Below are positions 17,770-27,631 of a stretch of DNA of 64,000 nt, in pieces. The stretch is taken from positions 32,480-96,479 of the forward strand of contig JAAZEM010000054.1 in the NCBI GenBank assembly GCA_012512265.1, read 5' to 3'. The translations under genes were made by a program, and so were the position numbers. Position 1 is the stretch's first letter. Every line of letters begins with the position of its first letter. The notes beneath the pieces are model-generated. The model ran no database searches and was not told where the DNA came from. It saw only the letters and a program-made list of their open reading frames with translations. The stretch is from Armatimonadota bacterium (GTDB taxonomy: Bacteria > Armatimonadota > JAAZEB01).

Positions 17770-19824
17770 CTACCGGAACCCAAAGTACAGATACAAACCC
17801 GTCGCGGCCACGAGGCCCACGAAGACGATGAGCGCGTAGCCTTGCACCAGGCCAGTTTGCAGGCGACGGAAACCCTGTCCCACCTGGCCCGCGGTCCACC
17901 CAGCCCCGTTCACGGCGCCATCGACCACCTGCTTGTCGAACTTGCCCTGGAGAATCGCGGTGAGCAGCGTGACGTGGCCCACGGCGTTGACAAAGTGATC
18001 CACCACCTTCACATCGAAGCGGTGGGCCCACCGCGAGACAACGAAGAGGGGCGCGATCACAACGCTCGCGTACAGCTCATCCAGGAAATACTTGTTCTTC
18101 ACCAGGGTGTAGACGCCCGGCGCGCGCCCCAGCCAGCCGGTAGCCCCCGGCACGAGACGCTCGCCCACCAACGGCAGCGCGATCAGCGCCCGGCGCGGGT
18201 CGGGGCTCTGGCGGTAGTAGACCAGGTAGCCCGCCAGAATGCCGAGGAGGCCGGCGCCAATTCCGAGGATCTGGACGATCCCTGCGTGCTCCACCTCAGC
18301 CGAGAAGTGCCCCGGATCGATCAGGTGGTGCAGGGGCAGCATCACGAACTTCCACCACCCAATCGAGAGCACGGCGAGCACCCACAACGGGAGGCACATG
18401 TTCAACGGGCTCTCGTGGGCATGGATCTCGGGGTTACGCGGCTCGCCGAAGAAGGCGAGGACCACCAGGCGCGTCATGTAGAACGCGGTCAACACCGCGC
18501 CGAGGATGCCGGCCACGAAGATCGGCGTCGAGACGTGGAATGCCCCGAGCAGGATCTCTTCCTTGCTCCAGAACCCAGAGAACAGCAGCGGGAAGCCTGC
18601 CAGCGAGAGCGATCCGATCAGGAACGTCCAGAAGGTCTGCGGCATTTTCTTGCGCAGGCCGCCCATCTCGAAAAGGTCCTGGGTGCCGGTGCCGTGGATC
18701 ACGCTCCCGGCCCCGAGGAAGAGGAGCGCCTTGAAGAAAGCGTGCGTCACCAGGTGGAAAAGCCCGGCGAAGAAGCCGCCCACGCCCAGGCCGATCATCA
18801 TGTAGCCAAGCTGGCTGATCGTCGAGAAGGCCAGCACGCGCTTGATGTCGCTCTGGAGCACGCCGATGGTGGCCCCGAGCACCGCCGTGATGGCACCAAT
18901 GGCGGCGACGAACTGCAATGGCGTCGCCTGGAAAAGCGTCATGCCCAGCACCGAGGGCGCCCACGGCTCGGTGGCCGCCTGGAAGGGCGGGTACATTCGC
19001 CCGACCAGGTAGACGCCGGCCGCAACCATTGTCGCCGCGTGGATCAGGGCGCTGACCGGCGTGGGGCCCTCCATGGCATCGGGAAGCCACACATGCAGCG
19101 GGAACTGCGCCGACTTGCCGATGGCCCCGCAGAAAAGGAGGAGCGCCGCCGCCGTGAGCACCATCGGCGTGGCCGCCGCGATCTCCGGCAGGCGCTGGAA
19201 GAGCTGCGCGTACTCGAACGTGCCCGCGTGCCGGAAGAGGATCAGAAGCCCTAGCAAGAAGCCGATATCGCCCAGGCGCGTTACCAGGAACGCCTTCTTG
19301 GCGGCGCGCATCGCCTCGGGGCGCTCGAACCAGAACCCGATGAGCAAGTAGGAGCAGAGGCCCACCAGCTCCCAGAAGATGTAGAGTTGGAGCAGGTTGT
19401 TCGCCAGCACCAGGCCGAGCATGGCGCAGCTAAAGAGCGAGAGATAGGCGAAGAAGCGCCAATAGCGCGGATCGCCATGCATGTAGCCGATAGAGTAGAA
19501 CTGCACGCCGGTGGCGACAATGGTGACGACCAGGAGCATGATCGCCGCAAGGCCATCCAGGCGGAAGCCCATGCGCAAGACGAAGTCGCCGGTGGGCACC
19601 CAGGCGAAGCTACGCTCGACGGCCGCGTGCGCGCCACCGAGGGCAACCGCCGCGAAAGCATAGAGCGACGCCCCCAACGAGACCACAATCCCGGGGATCG
19701 CGAAGCAGTGCGCCCGCTCGCGCAGGTGCGCCGGCCACCTCCCCGCCGTCATCAGCACGATGAAGGAGAGAAGCGGCGCAAAGATGATGACGGGCGCGAG
19801 CGCCAGTGCACTCTCAGCACTCAT
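17770..19824 (-). CDS. nuoL: NADH-quinone oxidoreductase subunit L
   Basis: A 684-residue distal pump subunit. Landmarks: YIFWELVGLCSYLLIGFWF, SAQFPLHVWLPDAMEGPTPV, SALIHAATMVAAGVYL, QSDIKRVLAFSTISQLGYMM, and a long C-terminal part including the lateral helix that braces the membrane arm. Length is somewhat above E. coli NuoL and within family range. A 126-nt spacer separates its start from nuoK. Confidence 0.96.
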   Translation of the reverse strand: MSAESALALAPVIIFAPLLSFIVLMTAGRWPAHLRERAHCFAIPGIVVSLGASLYAFAAVALGGAHAAVERSFAWVPTGDFVLRMGFRLDGLAAIMLLVVTIVATGVQFYSIGYMHGDPRYWRFFAYLSLFSCAMLGLVLANNLLQLYIFWELVGLCSYLLIGFWFERPEAMRAAKKAFLVTRLGDIGFLLGLLILFRHAGTFEYAQLFQRLPEIAAATPMVLTAAALLLFCGAIGKSAQFPLHVWLPDAMEGPTPVSALIHAATMVAAGVYLVGRMYPPFQAATEPWAPSVLGMTLFQATPLQFVAAIGAITAVLGATIGVLQSDIKRVLAFSTISQLGYMMIGLGVGGFFAGLFHLVTHAFFKALLFLGAGSVIHGTGTQDLFEMGGLRKKMPQTFWTFLIGSLSLAGFPLLFSGFWSKEEILLGAFHVSTPIFVAGILGAVLTAFYMTRLVVLAFFGEPRNPEIHAHESPLNMCLPLWVLAVLSIGWWKFVMLPLHHLIDPGHFSAEVEHAGIVQILGIGAGLLGILAGYLVYYRQSPDPRRALIALPLVGERLVPGATGWLGRAPGVYTLVKNKYFLDELYASVVIAPLFVVSRWAHRFDVKVVDHFVNAVGHVTLLTAILQGKFDKQVVDGAVNGAGWTAGQVGQGFRRLQTGLVQGYALIVFVGLVAATGLYLYFGFR

Positions 19825-19950
19825 CGGCAGACCCCCTCACCAGCGGTCACGAAATCGAGCGCACAGGACGTGGGAAGCGCGCGCGTCCCACCCATCTCCT
19901 TCATCGCCCCGATACCTCTCTTTCGCTCCATCACTGACCCCGTACTCCGG

Positions 19951-20259
19951 CTACCACTTGAGCAACCGCACGTCATCCACCCGGATATGGCGCATATTGC
20001 GATAGACCGAGAGGACGAGCGCCAGGCCGACGGCCGCCTCAGCAGCGGCGATCATCATGACAAAGATGGCGAAAACCTGGCCGGTCAGCATCACCGGGGT
20101 GGTATAGCGCGCAAAGGCTACCAGGTTGATATTCACGGCGTTGAGCATCAACTCGATGCTCATCAGAATGGCGATGGCGTTGCGCCGGGCCAGCACCCCA
20201 TACACTCCGATGCAGAAGAGGAGCGCCGCCAGAATCAGATACCAACTCAAGGGCACCAC
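19951..20259 (-). CDS. nuoK: NADH-quinone oxidoreductase subunit K
   Basis: A 102-residue three-helix subunit. The two conserved membrane Glu residues are in [20 protein letters not shown] and [19 protein letters not shown]. Start is GTG (20257-20259) with AGGAGGGG 7 nt upstream, only one base after the nuoJ stop. Confidence 0.95.
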   Translation of the reverse strand: MVPLSWYLILAALLFCIGVYGVLARRNAIAILMSIELMLNAVNINLVAFARYTTPVMLTGQVFAIFVMMIAAAEAAVGLALVLSVYRNMRHIRVDDVRLLKW

Positions 20260-20260
20260 G

Positions 20261-20755
20261 TTATCGCCCCTCCTGTTTCGCCAGCACGACCGCGCCCACC
20301 ACCGCCGCCAGCAGGATCACCGAAGCCAGCTCGAACGGCAGCACGTAGCGCTCCACCAGCGCCAGGCCCAAAGCAGTGGTTGAGTCGCGCGGGACCTCTT
20401 CCACCACGCGCCACTCGCTGCGGAGGATCAGGTGGAGCAGGAGAAAGAAGAAAGCACAGGCGCCGGCCAGCGCCCACTTCCAATGCGCCACCAACTGCGG
20501 GATGTTCTGGCCAGTGATGTGCCGCGTGAGCATGATCCCGAAGAGGAACAGGACCGTGATCGCGCCGATGTAGATCAGCACCTGCGCCACCGCCAGAAAC
20601 TCCGCGCGCAACAGCACGTAAATCCCAGCCACCCCAGCGAAGCAGAGCGCCAGAAAAAGCGCCGCGTGGACGATGTTGCGGACCGAGACCACCATCAGCG
20701 CGGAGAGGAGAATCCCCCCCGCCAGGATCAGAAACACCACCTGTTCCGTGGCCAT
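20261..20755 (-). CDS. nuoJ: NADH-quinone oxidoreductase subunit J
   Basis: A 164-residue five-helix subunit. Contains [47 protein letters not shown], which includes the pi-bulge helix region that moves during catalysis. Its ATG overlaps the nuoI stop (ATGA), so translation is probably coupled. Confidence 0.94.
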   Translation of the reverse strand: MATEQVVFLILAGGILLSALMVVSVRNIVHAALFLALCFAGVAGIYVLLRAEFLAVAQVLIYIGAITVLFLFGIMLTRHITGQNIPQLVAHWKWALAGACAFFFLLLHLILRSEWRVVEEVPRDSTTALGLALVERYVLPFELASVILLAAVVGAVVLAKQEGR

Positions 20756-21330
20756 CAGGAAGTCGCCTCCTTCGCGGGCTTGGCCGGCTTCTCAGTCTTC
20801 TCGCCGGCAGCGGCTGCCGCCAGGTCACGCTCGGCCAGCTTGCGCGGCGTGGCCGCCAGATACTCCTCTTCGGGGATCTCCACCGGCTTCGTGTGCCAGA
20901 TCGCCTCCAGCTGCGGCAATTCGAGGATCAGCGACCGCTTGTTGCCGGCCGCGAGCTCGAACATGTTCGACATGCGAAGCGCCTTCACCGGCTTGGTGGG
21001 GCAGGCCTCCTGGCAGAGCCCGCAGAACATGCACCGCCCGGCCTCAATCGTGTAGCGCACCAGCTCGCGGTGTTTCGTGCCGGGGATCTTGCGGCCTTCC
21101 ACGGAGATCACCCCCACCGGGCAGGCCTTCACACACGCCCCGCACGCGATGCACAGCTCGGGATGCACCCCCGGGATGCCCCGGTAGCGCTCCGGCAGCT
21201 GTGGGCGCTCGTCCGGATATTGAAGCGTCTGCCGTTCGCGCCACATGTTGCGCCACGTCACCTGGTGGCCCTTCATGATGCTCACGAACGTATTGAAGAT
21301 GTCGTCCCTCAGACGTGCGAGTAGGCCCAA
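20755..21330 (-). CDS. nuoI: NADH-quinone oxidoreductase subunit I (two [4Fe-4S])
   Basis: About 191 residues with two ferredoxin-type clusters: CIACGACVKACP and CMFCGLCQEACP, the N6a and N6b ligands. A Lys/Ala/Pro-rich tail (about 40 residues) extends beyond the usual end. The start codon is unclear; TTG at 21328-21330 is chosen because GGAG lies 6 nt upstream, placing the start inside the last codons of nuoH. No ATG occurs before the cluster region except Met of IMKGHQVTW. Confidence 0.9.
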   Translation of the reverse strand: MGLLARLRDDIFNTFVSIMKGHQVTWRNMWRERQTLQYPDERPQLPERYRGIPGVHPELCIACGACVKACPVGVISVEGRKIPGTKHRELVRYTIEAGRCMFCGLCQEACPTKPVKALRMSNMFELAAGNKRSLILELPQLEAIWHTKPVEIPEEEYLAATPRKLAERDLAAAAAGEKTEKPAKPAKEATS

Positions 21331-22646
21331 CGTTTTCTCCAACCAAACACCACCAGCAACACCAGACCGAGGAGGAACAGTCCGTTCAGGATCCACCCGG
21401 ACGGGAAGCCCGTCGCCGCCTGAAATGCGAGCGCCAGGAAGTTGAGCAGCCCGAGCGGCACCAGTACCTTCCAGGCGAAGCCCATCAGCTGATCCACGCG
21501 CACGCGCGGCAGCGTGCCTCGCAGCCACATCAGCACGAAGACGAGCATCGAGGCCTTCATCAGGGTGACCACGACGGAGATGAACCCGAGGAGGCCGGCC
21601 ACCAGGACGATCCCTGCCAGGATCGCCGCCGGGATGGTGCCCCATTTGAAGGTCCAATCCGTAGCCGAGGTCAGCCCGGCATAGCGCCGGTTGAATAGCC
21701 AGATGCACCCGAAGAAGAGGGCATAGACCACGACCGCCGCGATCCCCGCCTGCCACCCGGGAAGCTCGTCGACCACGCTCAGGCCGGGCAGCAGGTGCCA
21801 GCCGCCCAGGAAGAGCACCGAGGCCAGCAGGCAGACGGTAAACCCGTTCGCGAACTCGCCCAGGAAGAAGAGCCCGAAGCGCATGCCGCTATACTCGACG
21901 TTGTAGCCGGCCACCAGCTCCGACTCCGCCTCCGGCAGGTCGAACGGGAGGTGGCTCACCTCGGCCAGGCCGGCAATGAAGTAGATCAGGAAGCCCAACG
22001 CCTGCGGCACCACGAACCACATCGCCTTCTGCGCCTCGACGATCCCTGCCAGGGAGAGCGTGCCGGCCATCAGCGGCGGACCGAGCAGCGCCAGCGTCAT
22101 CGGCAGCTCATACGACACCAGCTGCGCCGCCGAGCGCAACCCGCCCAGAAGCGCCCAACGGTTATCTGAGGACCACCCCGCCGTGATCAGCCCGACCGCG
22201 GTGATCGACGAGATCGCCGTCAGATAGACCAGGCCAACGTTCAGGTCCTTGGTAATGAACCCGCCCTTGCCGAAGGGGATGACCACGTAGAGCATCACCG
22301 CGGGCACGAACACCAGGAAAGGCGCGATCAGGAAGACCGCCCGGTCGGCGCTCGCGGGGATGATGTCCTCCTTGTGGAACAGCTTGATGGCGTCGGCGAT
22401 CGTCTGGAAAACGCCCACAGGTCCTGTGCGCATCGGGCCCAACCGGCGCTGGATGAAACCCATCACTTTGCGCAAGAGCCAGATGACCACCGTCACGACC
22501 GGGAAGATCACCAACATGACGATGATCAGGGCGTCGAGCACGTAGACGACGAGCGGCACCAGGCCCGAGAGCGTGCCCAGGCCCAGAGCGCCTCCTACCC
22601 AGGCGAGGAGGGAGGCGACAACGTCGGTTAAAGTCGGCAGGTTCAC
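21309..22646 (-). CDS. nuoH: NADH-quinone oxidoreductase subunit H
   Basis: A 445-residue subunit forming the quinone chamber with NuoB/D. It shows GFIQRRLGPMRTGPVGVFQTIADAIKLFHKEDI, SSDNRWALLGGLRSAAQLVSYE, and GLAEVSHLPFDLPEAESELVAGYNVEYSGM. It is longer than E. coli NuoH (about 325 aa); the additional length lies mainly in the second half, as an extra hydrophobic stretch. Start GTG has GGGGAGG 6 nt upstream. It follows nuoD directly, where nuoEFG often intervene in other genomes. Confidence 0.95.
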   Translation of the reverse strand: MNLPTLTDVVASLLAWVGGALGLGTLSGLVPLVVYVLDALIIVMLVIFPVVTVVIWLLRKVMGFIQRRLGPMRTGPVGVFQTIADAIKLFHKEDIIPASADRAVFLIAPFLVFVPAVMLYVVIPFGKGGFITKDLNVGLVYLTAISSITAVGLITAGWSSDNRWALLGGLRSAAQLVSYELPMTLALLGPPLMAGTLSLAGIVEAQKAMWFVVPQALGFLIYFIAGLAEVSHLPFDLPEAESELVAGYNVEYSGMRFGLFFLGEFANGFTVCLLASVLFLGGWHLLPGLSVVDELPGWQAGIAAVVVYALFFGCIWLFNRRYAGLTSATDWTFKWGTIPAAILAGIVLVAGLLGFISVVVTLMKASMLVFVLMWLRGTLPRVRVDQLMGFAWKVLVPLGLLNFLALAFQAATGFPSGWILNGLFLLGLVLLVVFGWRKRWAYSHV

Positions 22647-22755
22647 CAGCTACCTCCCCGGCGTCGGGCGCGCCACCCAGGGCGTGACCAGGGGGCCGGC
22701 CGATACTCAAGCCTCGCCTCGCGCTCCGAAATCCCCAATTCGCGCTCCGCGTGTC

Positions 22756-23964
22756 TCACCGGTCTACGTCTCCAAAGATCGGGTCGATGCTGCCGAGGAT
22801 CATCACCAGGTCGGCGATCTTCCAGCCGCGAGAGATGACTGGCAACACCGAGAGGTTGGCAAAGGAGGGAGAACGCCACTTCATCCGGTAGGCGGTGTTG
22901 CTCCCATCACTGATGATGTAGGCGCCCATCTCACCCCGGGGCGACTCCACGGCGGCATAGGCCTCGCCGGCAGGCGGACGCACGGCGCGCGCGCCCTTGG
23001 CCATGATCTCGCCCGGCGGGATCTCATCGAGCAGCCGGTCGCACTGGCGCAAGATCTTGATGCTCTCGCGCATCTCGTCGATGCGCACCTGGTAACGCGC
23101 CAGCGCGTCGCCCGTCTCGCGCGTGACCACGTTGAAATCGAGTTGCGGGTAAAGTCCGTACGGCTTGCTGCGGCGCAGGTCATAGGCCACGCCGGATCCG
23201 CGCGCCATGGGGCCGCTGGACCCCCAATTGATGGCAACATCGGGCGGGAGCACGCCGATGCCGCGGGTGCGCAGCAGGAAGATCTCGTTCTCGCTGAGGA
23301 GCGTGTCCTGCTCGTCCACCATGGGCGGGAAGTAGTCCAGGAACCAGCGGAACCGCTCGCGCCACTCACCCTCGGGCAGATCCTGGGCGACGCCTCCCAC
23401 GCGCACGTAAGAGTAGGTGAGGCGCGCCCCGCAGATCATCTCCAGCAGGTCGAGCACGTACTCGCGGTCGCGAAACGCGTAGATGAAGGGGGTGGTGGCT
23501 CCCAGGTCGAGGCCAAAGGTGCCCACCGAGATGAGGTGGCTTGCGATCCGCTCCAACTCCTGGACGATGACCCGGCAAAGCTCCGCGCGCGGCGGAATGG
23601 TGATCCCCAGCAGCTTCTCGACGGCGACGCAGTAGGCCGTGTTGCAGGCGATTGCCGCCACGTAATCGAGACGGTCGGTCAGGGGAAGGACCTGGACGTA
23701 GGTGCGGTTCTCGGCGATCTTCTCGACGCCCCGGTGAAGGAAGCCGATGTGCGGCTGAACATCCACAACCCACTCGCCATCCAGGCGCACCTTGAGCTGG
23801 AGCACGCCGTGCGTGCTGGGGTGCTGCGGGCCCATATAGAGCTCAATGTGGTCCGTCTCGATCTCGTGGAGCTCGCCACTGGGATCGAGCGGCACGGCAG
23901 GGCCACCCACGCGCGGGAGGGCGTCTTGCAGCTCCCCTCTCTCGTCTCGGTCAGTTTTGCTCAT
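22756..23964 (-). CDS. nuoD: NADH-quinone oxidoreductase subunit D
   Basis: A 402-residue 49-kDa-type subunit, descended from hydrogenase large subunits and lining the quinone site. Landmarks: ELYMGPQHPSTHGVLQLKV (quinone-site His), PHIGFLHRGVEKIAENRTY, and GEMGAYIISDGSNTAYRMKWRSPSF near the C terminus. The start is ATG of MSKTDRDE; reading further upstream gives an unlikely extension. A 165-nt spacer separates it from nuoC. Confidence 0.95.
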   Translation of the reverse strand: MSKTDRDERGELQDALPRVGGPAVPLDPSGELHEIETDHIELYMGPQHPSTHGVLQLKVRLDGEWVVDVQPHIGFLHRGVEKIAENRTYVQVLPLTDRLDYVAAIACNTAYCVAVEKLLGITIPPRAELCRVIVQELERIASHLISVGTFGLDLGATTPFIYAFRDREYVLDLLEMICGARLTYSYVRVGGVAQDLPEGEWRERFRWFLDYFPPMVDEQDTLLSENEIFLLRTRGIGVLPPDVAINWGSSGPMARGSGVAYDLRRSKPYGLYPQLDFNVVTRETGDALARYQVRIDEMRESIKILRQCDRLLDEIPPGEIMAKGARAVRPPAGEAYAAVESPRGEMGAYIISDGSNTAYRMKWRSPSFANLSVLPVISRGWKIADLVMILGSIDPIFGDVDR

Positions 23965-24129
23965 CTGTATTCCAGGAGTCGTGAAACGGCACTCGAAAAG
24001 CGCCCGCCAACGCCCGGCGGCAACCATCCCTCGCATAGCGCGGCATGCGAACCGCGCCCGGCGTTCAGCGGGCCCACGGGGTCACTGTTGGGAGCGCGCC
24101 TTCCCGGGCAGGGGGCCGTGCCCCACTTC

Positions 24130-24651
24130 TCACTCGGTGATACTGAACTTCCCGCCCGGGCTATCCAGCTTGAACTCTTTGCGTAGCGGATGGGGATACT
24201 CGTCCCACTCTTCAGGAAGCAGGATGCGGCGCAGGTCGGGATGCCCCTCGTAGCGGATTCCCATCAAATCGTATGACTCGCGCTCGTGCCAGTCGGCTCC
24301 CGCCCAGATCGAGGTAACGCTCGGCACCTGGGGGTCGTCATACGAAACCGGCGTCTTCAGGACGATCACCCGCGGCGAGGTCATCTGGCCCAGGTGAATC
24401 ACCGACTCCAGGCCATCGCCACGGTCCACGCCGGTGACCAGAATCGGGTAGTCGAACCCCTGCTCCTCCTTCAGGTAGCGGCAGACCGCAAGCAGGCGCT
24501 CGCGGCCCACGGTCACGACGAGATCACCGCCGGGCGCGAGGGTCACCGCGACATCCTCGCCAAAGCGTTGCTGAAGCCCGCGGCGGACCTCGGAAAAGGG
24601 ATCCGCGGCCTCGTCGGACGCCGGGCGGGCTATCTTCTTCTCATCTGCCAT
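24130..24651 (-). CDS. nuoC: NADH-quinone oxidoreductase subunit C
   Basis: A 173-residue 30-kDa-type subunit. The conserved block WHERESYDLMGIRYEGHPDLRRILLPEEW and the ending PLRKEF are clear. It is a separate protein, not fused to NuoD as in some bacteria. Start at ATG of MADEKK; the reading frame overlaps the end of nuoB only if an earlier start is used. Confidence 0.94.
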   Translation of the reverse strand: MADEKKIARPASDEAADPFSEVRRGLQQRFGEDVAVTLAPGGDLVVTVGRERLLAVCRYLKEEQGFDYPILVTGVDRGDGLESVIHLGQMTSPRVIVLKTPVSYDDPQVPSVTSIWAGADWHERESYDLMGIRYEGHPDLRRILLPEEWDEYPHPLRKEFKLDSPGGKFSITE

Positions 24652-24671
24652 GAGCTGCGGCCTTGCTCCCC

Positions 24672-25337
24672 TCAGGCTTTCCAGGTAGCGCGGTACTTCT
24701 CGCGGCGGATCTTCTCGTGCAGCTTGATCACGCCATCCAACAGCGCCTCTGGCCGGGGCGGACACCCGGGAACGTACATATCGACCGGCACGATCTGGTC
24801 CAGGCCCTTCACCACGGAGTACGAATCATGGAAGGGCCCGCCGCAAATGGCACACGCGCCCATCGCGAGCACGTAGCGCGGCTCCGCCATCTGCTCCCAG
24901 AGGAGCTTCAGGCGCGGAGCCATCTTCTTCGTCACCGTTCCAGAAACGATCATCAGGTCGGCCTGCCGGGGACTGGCGCGGAACATCATCCCGAAGCGGT
25001 CGAAATCATAGCGCGCGGCGCCCGTCGCCATCATCTCAATGGCGCAGCATGCCAACCCGAAGAGGAGATACCACAGCGACGACTTCCGGCTCCAGTTGAG
25101 CGCGACTTCCCCCGCATCGAGCGCGCGCTCCAGATACCGGCGGAGGCTCTCCGCGTCCGTCGTCAGGACGCCGCCGTCCGGCCAGCGCTCCAACACACCC
25201 ACGGGGAGCTTTGCAGGATCGAGGGAAGCGGCTTCGCCAGCGGGCAATACCGGAAGCGCAGTGGCGTCCACCACTCGCCCCTGGCCAGCGGTTGGCTTCT
25301 CTGCCGGCCCTCCCGGCGACTGGCGATCTACTCCCAC
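24672..25337 (-). CDS. nuoB: NADH-quinone oxidoreductase subunit B ([4Fe-4S] N2)
   Basis: About 221 residues. Cluster N2 ligands: adjacent cysteines in [11 protein letters not shown], then [13 protein letters not shown], then [15 protein letters not shown]. Before the conserved [15 protein letters not shown] there is an unusual N-terminal extension of about 80 residues rich in Pro/Ala, with a folded-looking piece ([23 protein letters not shown]). Start taken as GTG with AAGGGG 7 nt upstream; an ATG at 25356-25358 is the alternative. Either way it overlaps the end of nuoA. Confidence 0.93.
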   Translation of the reverse strand: MGVDRQSPGGPAEKPTAGQGRVVDATALPVLPAGEAASLDPAKLPVGVLERWPDGGVLTTDAESLRRYLERALDAGEVALNWSRKSSLWYLLFGLACCAIEMMATGAARYDFDRFGMMFRASPRQADLMIVSGTVTKKMAPRLKLLWEQMAEPRYVLAMGACAICGGPFHDSYSVVKGLDQIVPVDMYVPGCPPRPEALLDGVIKLHEKIRREKYRATWKA

Positions 25338-25729
25338 CGCAGGACCCCTTTCCTCCATGCGTACACCAGACCGACCACCAGAATGGTCACAAAGACGAGC
25401 ATATCGAGAAAGGCAAAGAGACCGAGACCGTGCGCCTGCACCAACCGGCCGCCCACCACGCGCACCCACGGCCAGAGGAAGACTACTTCCACATCGAAGA
25501 TGATGAAGACGAGGGCATAGAGGTAGTAGCCGATGTGCATTTGCGGCCAGGACATTCCTACCACCCGCTCGCCACACTCATATGGACGAGTCTTCTGGGG
25601 TGTGGGATGCCCCGGACCAATCATCCGGGGGATGACGATCATCACCACGGAGACGACCACAGCGATGAAGAAGAATACCGCCACCGGCAACCAGTCGGCT
25701 GCCGGGCTGGCCGAGATGGGCGTCGGCAT
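25328..25729 (-). CDS. nuoA: NADH-quinone oxidoreductase subunit A
   Basis: A 133-residue three-helix subunit with the family motif KTRPYECGE (loop that contacts the quinone site) and [21 protein letters not shown] containing the conserved acidic residues. Start ATG has GGAG 9 nt upstream. First gene of the nuo operon, with a strong promoter immediately before it. Confidence 0.96.
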   Translation of the reverse strand: MPTPISASPAADWLPVAVFFFIAVVVSVVMIVIPRMIGPGHPTPQKTRPYECGERVVGMSWPQMHIGYYLYALVFIIFDVEVVFLWPWVRVVGGRLVQAHGLGLFAFLDMLVFVTILVVGLVYAWRKGVLRWE

Positions 25730-25752
25730 TCAACAATCTCCCTCTGGGGGCT

Positions 25753-25781
25753 ATTATACTCCTGCGGCCGAGGATCGTCAA
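25753..25781 (-). promoter_or_regulatory. sigma-70 promoter of the nuo operon
   Basis: TTGACG (25776-25781), 17-bp spacer, perfect TATAAT (25753-25758) on the minus strand. Predicted start near 25746, giving a leader of roughly 17 nt to the nuoA ATG. Confidence 0.85.
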
Positions 25782-26006
25782 GGCTGCTGGCACTCACGCA
25801 GGTGGAATCCGGGCATCCCTTGAGTCGAATAAGGGAATACACTGATACACAGCCCCCGGCAGGCACGGGCCGCAATGCCACCGGTGCAGGGTGCGACCGC
25901 GGATGGCGAGCGCTGGGGCCCGCGGTAGCCGCCCGCCACGCGGGAACTGTTGCGGTTCACCCGGCAATACCGATCCGCGTTGGGGCCGCTCAGGCGCGGT
26001 ATCGCC

Positions 26007-27578
26007 TCACCGTTGCTCCAGGATCGTGGCGTGGAGCCGGCCGATGCTCTTCACGGCGCCGTACATCGTGGCGGCGTCGCCCTGGGTGAACTTGATATGC
26101 GTGGCATCGACGAATCCGGGGGCAACCGTGGGATCGACCGGCACCCAACAGCCCTCCGCATAGCTTTCGGCCCAGGCGTGGTAATAGAAGCGGTCGCGGA
26201 AATAGACAATGCCGGCACACACGCGCGTGGGGATCCCGACGGCGCGCGCGAGCGCGGCATAGAGGGTGGCATAGTCGCGGCACATTCCCACCGGCTCGCG
26301 CAACACATCGAGCGCCGTGCGTGGGAGACCGATGTCGCCCTGGATGCGCAGATTCCCGTGCACCCACGCCCACAGCGCCTGGATCCGCGCGTCGTCCGAG
26401 GTGGCTCCTGCCACAATCTCCGTGGCTTTCGCCTGAATATCCGGGTGGGTCACTTGAAGGTAGGCGCTGGGCGCCAGCAGCGCGGCACGCTCGGCGGGGG
26501 TAAGCGGCGCCGGGTGCGCCGCGGTGGCATCCACAGTGTACTCCACCGTGAGAGCATCGCCCTCCTCCACAATGCGCGCCACCTGCCGGGCATCGGAGAG
26601 GACAAACCGCCGCTCGGGGAGGCCGCGCAGGCGCAGGCGCAGAAACCGGGTGGATTCAGGCGCCGTGATCGATCCTTCCATCTGTACGGCGAGCTGTTCC
26701 GCCAGATCCCGGATTGGCTCGCTGGCGCGGTCATCGAAGCCGCTGAGGGCTTTCTCGCGGCTCTCGCGCACCAGGGTGATCCCGGGATGCATCACCATCT
26801 TGACCGGCTGGCCGTCGTCTAGCAGCCAAGAGGTAGCGTCCACCGTCGGTGAGGTGGTCTGCACCACAACCGTGTCGTACTCCTCGCCGTCGTGGCGAAC
26901 TCGCTCCCGGCGCACAACGCGCGCAGTCGCTTCTTCCAGCGAGAGGGTGACCGTGTTGAGGAAGAAGTAGTGAAGGCTCTCTCCAGGCGCCACCGCGTGG
27001 CCCAGGAGCGCGCTCTCCACGTCGGCAACTAGATGGGCGCCCTCTGGGATCGGCAGCGACTTTCGGACCACGTCGTCCTGTGCCCGGCGCTCGACCTCGA
27101 CCACGGTCTCGTGGAAGCGGGCTTTCACCTCCACCTGCTTGCCAGCCGAGCCCATGTGCACCTTCAGAGTGACCGGGCGCAGGTCGCGCGATAGGTGCTC
27201 ATCCACCTCGACGCGCTGTTCCTGCACGTAGCCCAGCGCCAGAGCGCGCGTCCAGGTGGTGGTGCGGATACGGTAGCCCCCGCCCCTCAAGCCTCGGGCA
27301 GGCGCCACGGTGATCTGCACATGACCGAGCTTGCTCTCGCCCAGGTAGACTCCCATCCACCACTCGCCCGCCACCGGCTTCCGTCTTGCGGGAGCAGCCA
27401 GGGAGACAGGCGGAAGCACGAGTTCACTCATGAGCAGCAGCACTCCCAGAGCGACGGCGAGGGTGGTGCGGGAGAGCGCGGGCAAAGGCAGGTGGAGCGG
27501 GCCGTGAAGCCATCCCCACCCGCTTGAGCCAGCAGCCTGGCGCGTTCTGCCCCTGCTTGCCTGTTGCCACGCGGCCAT
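26007..27578 (-). CDS. secreted transglutaminase-like cysteine protease fold protein
   Basis: About 523 residues: a hydrophobic signal/anchor segment (SRTTLAVALGVLLLMSELVLP), a long beta-rich middle region, and a C-terminal transglutaminase-core domain. The triad is intact: Cys433 in EPVGMCRDYATLYAALARA, His467 in FYYHAWAESY, Asp482 in WVPVDPT. Such proteins are usually peptidases or peptide amidases exported to the cell surface. Start at ATG of MAAWQQ; a TTG at 27624-27626, only 5 nt after the atpC stop, is also possible. Same strand as and just downstream of atpC, so probably the last gene on the atp transcript. Confidence 0.82.
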   Translation of the reverse strand: MAAWQQASRGRTRQAAGSSGWGWLHGPLHLPLPALSRTTLAVALGVLLLMSELVLPPVSLAAPARRKPVAGEWWMGVYLGESKLGHVQITVAPARGLRGGGYRIRTTTWTRALALGYVQEQRVEVDEHLSRDLRPVTLKVHMGSAGKQVEVKARFHETVVEVERRAQDDVVRKSLPIPEGAHLVADVESALLGHAVAPGESLHYFFLNTVTLSLEEATARVVRRERVRHDGEEYDTVVVQTTSPTVDATSWLLDDGQPVKMVMHPGITLVRESREKALSGFDDRASEPIRDLAEQLAVQMEGSITAPESTRFLRLRLRGLPERRFVLSDARQVARIVEEGDALTVEYTVDATAAHPAPLTPAERAALLAPSAYLQVTHPDIQAKATEIVAGATSDDARIQALWAWVHGNLRIQGDIGLPRTALDVLREPVGMCRDYATLYAALARAVGIPTRVCAGIVYFRDRFYYHAWAESYAEGCWVPVDPTVAPGFVDATHIKFTQGDAATMYGAVKSIGRLHATILEQR

Positions 27579-27631
27579 GGCCAGGAATCCCCGCTCGCCG
27601 CTTCCGGGCGAGAGCGTGCTTCCCAACGAGG

